Source: Candidatus Omnitrophota bacterium
GTDB taxonomy: Bacteria > Omnitrophota > Gorgyraeia > Aquiviventales > Aquiviventaceae
Direction of reading: 5' to 3'
Assembly: GCA_023247195.1 (NCBI GenBank)
Contig: JAHFGY010000009.1
Coordinates: 1 to 32,068 of the forward strand
DNA: 32,068 nucleotides
Part shown: positions 26,071 to 32,068 of the stretch, piece by piece
Layout of the letters: every line of letters starts with the position of its first letter
Numbering within the stretch: the first letter of the stretch is position 1
Program-made: the position numbers and the translations under genes
Notes under the pieces: generated by a model
What the model saw: only the letters and a program-made list of their open reading frames with translations
Databases searched by the model: none
Told to the model about the DNA's origin: nothing

Positions 26071-27344
26071 GCTCCGCAACCTCCCGTTCGGCCATTCGGA
26101 CGCGAACCGACTGCCGCCTGTGCGGCTCACAGGATTTGACCGCGGCCATGCGGCTGGCCTCCACGCCGCCCGCAAACGCCTTCGTGCCGGAAAACGAGAA
26201 AAACCGCCCGCAGGAAAGTTTCCCGCTCGTGGTGCATTTTTGCCGCGGATGCGGCCATGTCCAATTGCTGGATATCGTGGATCCTGAAATCCTTTTCCGG
26301 AATTACGTTTATGTGTCCGGCACCTCTGCGGTCTTTGTCGAGCATTTCCGCCGCTACGCGCAATCGCTGCTTGAGTTGACCCGATTGGCGCCCGGCAACA
26401 CCGTGGTCGAAATCGGAAGCAACGACGGCACATTGCTGGGCTTTTTCAAGGCAGCGGGCATGACCGTTCTGGGTATCGACCCCGCGCGCGCGATTGCGGA
26501 GCAAGCGACGGAGCGGGGAATACCCACGCGCGCCGAGTTCTTCACGCCGCAGCTCGCGGACCAGCTCATCCGCGAAGGGATCCGCGACGTCCCGTTGGTG
26601 GTCGCCAACAACGTCTTTGCGCACGCGGATGACCTGCACGGCATCGCGCAGGGAATCGCGCAATTGCTCGGGCCCGATGGCGTGTTCGCGTTCGAAGTTT
26701 CCTACTTGCTCGATGTCTGCGAAAAAACCCTCTTTGATACGATTTATCACGAGCACCTGAGCTACCACAGCGTGCAGCCGCTGCTGGGCTTCTTTGAAAA
26801 GCATGGGCTGCGGGTTTTTGACGCGGAGCGCGTGGACCCGCACGGCGGCTCGATCCGGGTCATGGTCTGCCGCCGCGAGAGCCAGCGGTTTGAGCGCTCC
26901 GATCGCCTGAGCGCGGTGATCGCGGACGAGCAAGCGGCTAACCTCGACAGCCCGGTTGCGCTCGAGCGGCTCTACGCGCGCATCGAAGAGCGCAAACGCC
27001 AGCTCACAGCGCTGGTGCGCGGCTTGCGCGCGCAGGGAAAGCGCTTGGCCGGCTTCGGCGCCCCGGCCAAGGCAACGACATTGATGTTCCAGTTCGGCAT
27101 GGGGCCGGACATGATCGAGTATTTGATCGACGACAGCCCACTTAAACAGGGGCTTTACAGCCCCGGGCATCACTTGCCCGTGGTTCCGTCCACCTGGCTG
27201 TACGATCCCGCGCATAAGCCGGACGCGGCGGTTGTGCTTGCTTGGAACTTTGCGGATTCGATCATCGCCAAGCATCGGTCTTTTGTCGACGCGGGCGGCC
27301 GGTTCATCATCCCGCTTCCGGAAGTGCGCGAGGTAACGTCATGA
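26067..27344 (+). CDS. Sugar C-methyltransferase-like SAM protein with zinc-binding N-terminus (Methyltransf_13/_14 architecture)
   Basis: DCRLCGSQDLTAAMRLASTPPANAF...VHFCRGCGHVQLLD; VVEIGSNDGTLLGFFKAAG; YHEHLSYHSVQPL; LAGFGAPAKATTLMFQF; ILAWNFADSII-like C-terminus (VVLAWNFADSIIAKH). Confidence 0.92.
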   Translation: MSSATSRSAIRTRTDCRLCGSQDLTAAMRLASTPPANAFVPENEKNRPQESFPLVVHFCRGCGHVQLLDIVDPEILFRNYVYVSGTSAVFVEHFRRYAQSLLELTRLAPGNTVVEIGSNDGTLLGFFKAAGMTVLGIDPARAIAEQATERGIPTRAEFFTPQLADQLIREGIRDVPLVVANNVFAHADDLHGIAQGIAQLLGPDGVFAFEVSYLLDVCEKTLFDTIYHEHLSYHSVQPLLGFFEKHGLRVFDAERVDPHGGSIRVMVCRRESQRFERSDRLSAVIADEQAANLDSPVALERLYARIEERKRQLTALVRGLRAQGKRLAGFGAPAKATTLMFQFGMGPDMIEYLIDDSPLKQGLYSPGHHLPVVPSTWLYDPAHKPDAAVVLAWNFADSIIAKHRSFVDAGGRFIIPLPEVREVTS

Positions 27345-28402
27345 GCTGGTACCTAGCCGCCGACATCCGAGCCATTGCCGATGGCTTGGGCGAGCGCGCG
27401 GAGCGATTTGCCGGAAAAACCATCTTGCTCTGCGGCGGCGGCGGCTTTCTCGGCCGCTACCTCATGGGCGTGTTCGGCCATCTCAATGCCAAGCGGCTTT
27501 CCAAACCGTGCCGATTGATCATCCTCGACAACCTCATCACGAGCGGCTCAGGCGGATCGTTTCGGGTCAAGGACAAGCACTTCCGTTTTATTACGCACGA
27601 CATCACCAAACCGCTTGTTCTGGATGAGCCGATCCATTACGTCCTGCAGGCCGCGGGCATCGCGAGCCCGTTCTACTACCGGAAATATCCGCTTGAAACG
27701 CTTGAAGTAGCCACGGTTGGCACGCACCGCATGCTCGACATGGCGCTCGCGCAGAAAGTGCAGGGGTTTCTCTTTTTCAGCTCGAGCGAAATCTACGGCG
27801 ACCCGGACCCGCGGTACGTGCCCACGCCCGAATCCTACCGGGGCAATATTTCCTGCATGGGTCCGCGCGCTTGCTACGACGAATCCAAGCGTCTCGGCGA
27901 AACGCTGTGCACGGTGTTTCAGTACCGCTACGGCTTGCCGACCACGATCGTCCGGCCGTTCAACGTATACGGCCCGGGCATGCAGGAAACCGATTACCGC
28001 GTGCTGCCGAATTTCATGAGTCGCATCCTGTCGAAAAAACCGCTTCTCGTTTATGGTTCGGGCGAGCAGACGCGCACCTTTTGCTACGTCACAGACGCGA
28101 TCACCGGCTTCCTGCAAGTCCTGCTCGACGGCACGCCGGGTAACGCCTACAACATCGGCAACCCGGTCCCGGAGATCACTATGAGCGATCTCGTGGATAC
28201 GCTTGAACGCGTGGTGCGGAGAAAACTTCAGAAGGAATTGATCGATTATCCGGACGCCTACCCGGCGGATGAGCCGCAGCGCCGCTGCCCGGACATCCGC
28301 AAGGCATCGGTCCAGCTCGGTTTCAAGCCGGCTGTCGACCTCGACCACGGATTGAAGCGTTTCTATACCTGGGCGGCGAAGCACTACACGCGCGATGCCT
28401 GA
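27341..28402 (+). CDS. NAD-dependent epimerase/dehydratase (UDP-glucuronate decarboxylase-like)
   Basis: ATG 27341 (ATGA overlap) chosen over track start 27242. ILLCGGGGFLGRYLMGVF; FFSSSEIYGDPDPRYVPTPESYRGNISCMGPRACYDESKRLGETL; RPFNVYGPGM. Confidence 0.9.
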   Translation: MSWYLAADIRAIADGLGERAERFAGKTILLCGGGGFLGRYLMGVFGHLNAKRLSKPCRLIILDNLITSGSGGSFRVKDKHFRFITHDITKPLVLDEPIHYVLQAAGIASPFYYRKYPLETLEVATVGTHRMLDMALAQKVQGFLFFSSSEIYGDPDPRYVPTPESYRGNISCMGPRACYDESKRLGETLCTVFQYRYGLPTTIVRPFNVYGPGMQETDYRVLPNFMSRILSKKPLLVYGSGEQTRTFCYVTDAITGFLQVLLDGTPGNAYNIGNPVPEITMSDLVDTLERVVRRKLQKELIDYPDAYPADEPQRRCPDIRKASVQLGFKPAVDLDHGLKRFYTWAAKHYTRDA

Positions 28403-29366
28403 TCCGATCCCGGTTGCTCTCATCGGACTCGGACGTTGGGGCAAAAATTACCTCAAGACGCTGCTTTCGCTGCGCGAGCACTGCCGCGTCACGCACGTGT
28501 GCACCGAGCACCCGGACCGGATCGGATCCACTCCTTATCCCATCAAGGCGGTTGCCTCGTGGAAGGATTTGCTCGCAGCGGGTTGCAAAGCCTGGGTGCT
28601 TGCCGTTCCTCCGGCCGAGCAGCCGGCGATTCTCTCAGCGGCGGTGAAGAACAACATCCCGTGTTTGGCGGAGAAACCGCTGTGCCTGGACCTCAAAACC
28701 GCGGAAGAGCTGCATGCTGAGATCGAGCGGTCCAGCGTGCCGGTCTTGGTCGATCATATCCATTTGTTCAATCCGTGGTACCAAGCGCTCGCGCACAATG
28801 TGCGAGCCTCCGGCGAAAAATTGCACGTGATTCTTTCGGAAGGGGGCAACCTCGGCCCGTTCCACGAGCACACGCCCGCGCTGTGGGATTGGGCGCCGCA
28901 CGACATCAGCCTGTGCCTGGACTTGGCCGGCGCCTTGCCGGTCAGCATGGATGCGGTTGCCGGCCCGCCGGCTCCGCGCGAAGCGCCGGAGCTCGCCGCG
29001 ATCCGCTTGGATTTTCCTTACGGCCTTGGCGCGTGGATCCACACCGGCGGACTGGTTCCTGAAAAGCGGCGTAAATTGAGCGTGTTCACGGATTCGCATT
29101 GGTACCGGCTCGATGACCTTGCCGAAGAAAAGGTCGCGGTCTATGCTTGGTCCTTTCCGCGGCGATACGAAATCGCTCCTCCGGAGCTTAAGCCGAGCCG
29201 CGTGCTCAAACCGAGCGCATCCACATCGCCATTGGAAGCCGTTGTCCGCTATTTTTTCGATGGATTGGCGGGCGGCGATCGGTCGCGCTTCGGCACCGGC
29301 CTCGCGGTTGAAGTGATCCGCATCCTTACCCGCGTCGAGTCGCTCATGAAGCGCAAAACCGTGTGA
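28395..29366 (+). CDS. Gfo/Idh/MocA family oxidoreductase
   Basis: PVALIGLGRWGKNYLKTLLSL Rossmann motif; KNNIPCLAEKPLCLDLKTAEEL (EKP motif). Confidence 0.88.
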   Translation: MPDPIPVALIGLGRWGKNYLKTLLSLREHCRVTHVCTEHPDRIGSTPYPIKAVASWKDLLAAGCKAWVLAVPPAEQPAILSAAVKNNIPCLAEKPLCLDLKTAEELHAEIERSSVPVLVDHIHLFNPWYQALAHNVRASGEKLHVILSEGGNLGPFHEHTPALWDWAPHDISLCLDLAGALPVSMDAVAGPPAPREAPELAAIRLDFPYGLGAWIHTGGLVPEKRRKLSVFTDSHWYRLDDLAEEKVAVYAWSFPRRYEIAPPELKPSRVLKPSASTSPLEAVVRYFFDGLAGGDRSRFGTGLAVEVIRILTRVESLMKRKTV

Positions 29367-29367
29367 C

Positions 29368-30201
29368 ATGGCTGTTGCCGCTCCGGAACCGCTCGTTGCA
29401 AAACCATCGGCCTTAAAGCGCTTCACCAAAAAATTGTTCCGCGCCGTTGCCAACCGCGATCCGGAATACTACGACATGTACCTGGACCAGCGCGAATCGC
29501 GGTTCGCCGAGCTTTACTTGCGGCCGCTGCAGCAGCATTTAAAGGAAGCGGGCGTCCTGCCGCCGGCGCGCATCCTGGACGCAGGTTGCCAAACAGGCAG
29601 GCTCCTGGTTCCGCTGGCGAAAGACGGCTACTCGGTCACTGGAATAGACCGTTCGTTGTTTGCGCTCAGGCGCGCGAAGGCGCATTTGCGTAACGCGGGT
29701 GCGCGGGCAAAGCTCACGCGCGGGGATATCGGCAGCGTTTTGAGCAAGCCCGGAGACGGTTATGACGCGGTTATCTGCGCCGAAGTTTTGTACCTGTGCG
29801 AAGATTACCGCTTGCTCCTCGCCAAGCTTGCAAGCGCCGTGAAACCCGGGGGATTGCTCTGCGTCTCGCATCGCCCGCAAGCTTATTACCTGGTCGAAGC
29901 GCTTCGCAAAGGCGACATGGACGCGGCCGCATATGTGCTGTCCAACCGCGAAGGCGCGTTTCGCGGGCACAGCTATTTCAACTGGCAGACCGAAGAACAG
30001 CTCCGCGCGCTCTACGAGGAGCTTGGCTTGAGCCTTCTGGCGGTGTATCCTATTGACCGGTTTGCTTGGCTCGCGGGGCTCGATATCGGCGCATTCGACC
30101 AGGGTACATGCCAAGAATGGCTGCGCCGCGAGATAGATACGCCTTTAGAAGGAGGCCTTTGTGCCCGATACAGCTTTGCCATTGCCGCACGTGACCGTTG
30201 A
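29368..30201 (+). CDS. Class I SAM-dependent methyltransferase
   Basis: RILDAGCQTGRLLVPLAKDGYSVTGIDRSLFALRRAKAHL; YDAVICAEVLYLCEDYRLLLAKLASAVKPGGLLCVSH. Confidence 0.87.
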   Translation: MAVAAPEPLVAKPSALKRFTKKLFRAVANRDPEYYDMYLDQRESRFAELYLRPLQQHLKEAGVLPPARILDAGCQTGRLLVPLAKDGYSVTGIDRSLFALRRAKAHLRNAGARAKLTRGDIGSVLSKPGDGYDAVICAEVLYLCEDYRLLLAKLASAVKPGGLLCVSHRPQAYYLVEALRKGDMDAAAYVLSNREGAFRGHSYFNWQTEEQLRALYEELGLSLLAVYPIDRFAWLAGLDIGAFDQGTCQEWLRREIDTPLEGGLCARYSFAIAARDR

Positions 30202-30961
30202 GCCTAATCCAGAAATCGCAGGCGGCCGGTCGCCCGCCGCGGCCTCGTTCGGGAGCCGTTTCGGCTACTACCTTCCGATTCTCGGCTACCACTCCGTTGG
30301 CCAGAACCTGTGGCATCATGTGCCCACGGTCAGCGCAGCGGCGTTTGAATGGCAGCTCGCTTTCTTGAAGAAAACCCGCCACTCAGTACTGAGTCCGAAT
30401 GCCCTTGCCGATCTGCTGGAAGCCGGCCGGGATTGGCCCCGAAACGCAACCGCGATCACGTTCGACGACGGCTACGAAGACAATTGGACCGTTGCCTGGC
30501 CGCTGCTAAAGGACCATGGTTTCCCGGCCATCGTGTTCATCACCCCGTCCGAGATCGGTTTGCCGGGCTTCATGAACTGGGACCAAGTGCGCGCAGCCGC
30601 CGAGCAGGGCCTGACAATCGGTTGCCATACCATGAATCACAGTTATCTGCCGTCGGTTCCGGATGAGCGCCTGCACCAAGAGTTGGTGGAATCCAAGACC
30701 ACGATCGAACGCGAAATCGGCCGGCCGGTCGACTTTCTCAGTTATCCCATCGGCGGCTTTACCCAAGCCGCGCAGGACGTGGCAAAACGCGCGAACTACC
30801 GGCTTGCTTTCACCACCAACCGGCGCAGCTTCTGGCCCGGCGTTGACCGATGGGCGCTGCGGCGCGTCAAAATCACGGATAAAGACCGCTACGACCTCAC
30901 GCTGCGCGTCAAGCTTTCCGGATATTACGACTGCTTCCGCCAGCTGCGTAAGCCTTCGTGA
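30161..30961 (+). CDS. Polysaccharide deacetylase (NodB homology domain)
   Basis: GTG start with agaaggaggcctttGTG RBS. AITFDDGYEDNW; IGCHTMNHSYLPSV (HxxxH); LSYPIGGF. Confidence 0.93.
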   Translation: MPDTALPLPHVTVEPNPEIAGGRSPAAASFGSRFGYYLPILGYHSVGQNLWHHVPTVSAAAFEWQLAFLKKTRHSVLSPNALADLLEAGRDWPRNATAITFDDGYEDNWTVAWPLLKDHGFPAIVFITPSEIGLPGFMNWDQVRAAAEQGLTIGCHTMNHSYLPSVPDERLHQELVESKTTIEREIGRPVDFLSYPIGGFTQAAQDVAKRANYRLAFTTNRRSFWPGVDRWALRRVKITDKDRYDLTLRVKLSGYYDCFRQLRKPS

Positions 30962-32068
30962 CCCGCATCCAAATCGCTTATGTGAAAGCCGGCACCGGCC
31001 ATCGCCGGGCCGCGGAAGCGCTGATGCAAGCGGTCCAGGAACGCTTGCCGCACGCCCAGGTCGAATGCGTGGACGCGCTGGAGTCCGCGGACGGTCTCGC
31101 CGCCCGCTGCTACGAGCACTTTTACCTTTTCCTCGTGCGACGCGCCGCCTTCCTCTGGAGCATCGGTTACCGCTGCCTCGACACCCGTCCCGCTCATTTA
31201 TTGCTTCGCCCGGTCCGCGCGCTCTGGAACATGACCGTCGGGCGGCGCTTTGCCGCTCATCTCAGCACAAATCCGCCCGATGCCATTATCTGCACCCATT
31301 TTCTTCCCTCGGATATTTGCGCCAGCCTCCGCCGGGCCGGCAAGCTGGCCAGCCGCGCCGCGGTTGTGGTGACTGACTGGCACCCGCACCAATTCTGGGC
31401 GTGCCCGGAGTTGGATGCTACGGTGGTCAACTCCCCAGCGGCCGCCGAGCGGCTGCAGCATTTCGGCGTTCCGCGCGAGCGGATTCATGTCATCGGCATT
31501 CCGGTTGACCGAGCGTTTACCCGGCCGGTCGACCGCTCCGCGGTGCTCAAGCGGCTTGACTTGGACCCGAAACGAGCGACGCTTCTCCTGACCAGCGGCG
31601 GCACCACCGTTGGCCGCTTCGTGGAGATGGCGCAGCGCTTGGCAGCGCTCGAAGCCGATCTTCCGGGCCGCGCTCAATTGATCGTTGTATGCGGCACGGA
31701 CACAGCCGCGCGCGAGCAACTGGCGCCGGTCGTTGCATCCGCGGCCATGCCGATCCGCGTGCTTGGATTTGTGGAAACCATGCCGGAGCTCATGGCCGCC
31801 TCGGACTGCATCGTTGCCAAAGCGGGCGGGCTCACGCTGAGCGAAGCGCTGGCTTGCGGGCGCCCGATGGTCATCTACCATGTGATTCCAGGGCAGGAAG
31901 AAGCTAACGCGCGCTACGCGGTGAATCAAGGCGCTGCGATTCTGGAATCCAACCCGCAGCGCGCGGCGGATGCGGTTAAAAACCTGCTACTCGACCCGAA
32001 AGCTTTCGAGCGTCTTCGCGCGCGCGCCGAAGAACTGGGGCAGGGCAATGCCGCGCAGCGCATCGCAT
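30958..32068 (+). CDS. MGDG synthase/processive diacylglycerol glucosyltransferase-like (GT28, MurG-fold) protein, 3' partial
   Basis: Absent from the ORF track because it runs off the window. Reading from GTG 30958 (GTGA overlap): VTRIQIAYVKAGTGHRRAAEALMQAVQERLPHAQVECVDALE...VVVTDWHPHQFWACPELDATVVNSPAAAERL...LLLTSGGTTVGRF...SDCIVAKAGGLTLSEALACGRPMVIYHVIPGQEEANARYAV, open to the edge. Confidence 0.88.
   Translation, partial: MTRIQIAYVKAGTGHRRAAEALMQAVQERLPHAQVECVDALESADGLAARCYEHFYLFLVRRAAFLWSIGYRCLDTRPAHLLLRPVRALWNMTVGRRFAAHLSTNPPDAIICTHFLPSDICASLRRAGKLASRAAVVVTDWHPHQFWACPELDATVVNSPAAAERLQHFGVPRERIHVIGIPVDRAFTRPVDRSAVLKRLDLDPKRATLLLTSGGTTVGRFVEMAQRLAALEADLPGRAQLIVVCGTDTAAREQLAPVVASAAMPIRVLGFVETMPELMAASDCIVAKAGGLTLSEALACGRPMVIYHVIPGQEEANARYAVNQGAAILESNPQRAADAVKNLLLDPKAFERLRARAEELGQGNAAQRIA

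Noticed and set aside
26127-27275. Long antisense ORF (382 aa, - strand) and similar ones at 7094-8218 and 1809-2720
   Set aside because: Each lies wholly or almost wholly over confidently assigned + strand genes. High GC with GC-rich third positions produces long shadow ORFs; the translations are Arg/His/Gln/Ala-rich and show no recognisable motifs.
30381-30394. Perfect 14-nt palindrome ACTCAGTACTGAGT
   Set aside because: Lies within the deacetylase coding sequence, has no loop or T-tract, and is a single occurrence; most likely chance.
1-32068. Mobile element, phage, CRISPR, toxin-antitoxin or defence system
   Set aside because: No transposase, integrase, direct-repeat array, nuclease/methylase restriction pair or TA-like small gene pair was found; every confident gene fits glycan biosynthesis. 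The SAM methyltransferases have small-molecule/sugar-type motifs rather than DNA methylase motifs.

Overview
The window is one continuous, tightly packed surface-glycan (polysaccharide/glycolipid) biosynthesis cluster. I read 30 genes, all on the + strand, with almost no intergenic DNA. At least 12 of the 29 junctions are 4-nt ATGA/GTGA overlaps and 3 are 1-nt overlaps. The content is: about a dozen glycosyltransferases (GT4-like, GT2, two GT9/heptosyltransferase-like, a CgeB-like protein, and an MGDG-synthase/MurG-like GT28 that runs off the 3' edge); an initiating polyprenyl-phosphate sugar-1-phosphate transferase; two O-antigen ligase/Wzy-like membrane proteins; four extended-SDR sugar epimerases/decarboxylases; three SAM methyltransferases; a NodU/CmcH carbamoyltransferase; an AsnB-type amidotransferase; a cupin; a Gfo/Idh/MocA oxidoreductase; and a NodB-type deacetylase. 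I found no rRNA, tRNA, CRISPR, transposase or phage genes. The most interesting points are: (i) a glycosyltransferase-TM-DUF218 fusion; (ii) next to it, a transglutaminase-fold protein that appears to have lost its catalytic Cys and His, translationally coupled to an O-antigen-ligase-like protein; (iii) a WecA/MraY-type transferase fused to the membrane plus Rossmann (CoA_binding_3-like) half of a WbpM/CapD-type protein without the dehydratase domain; (iv) an orphan 130-aa ORF; and (v) a probable internal promoter at the only clear gap. All family names come from reading motifs by eye, with no database search. Taxonomy cannot be determined from what I can see.
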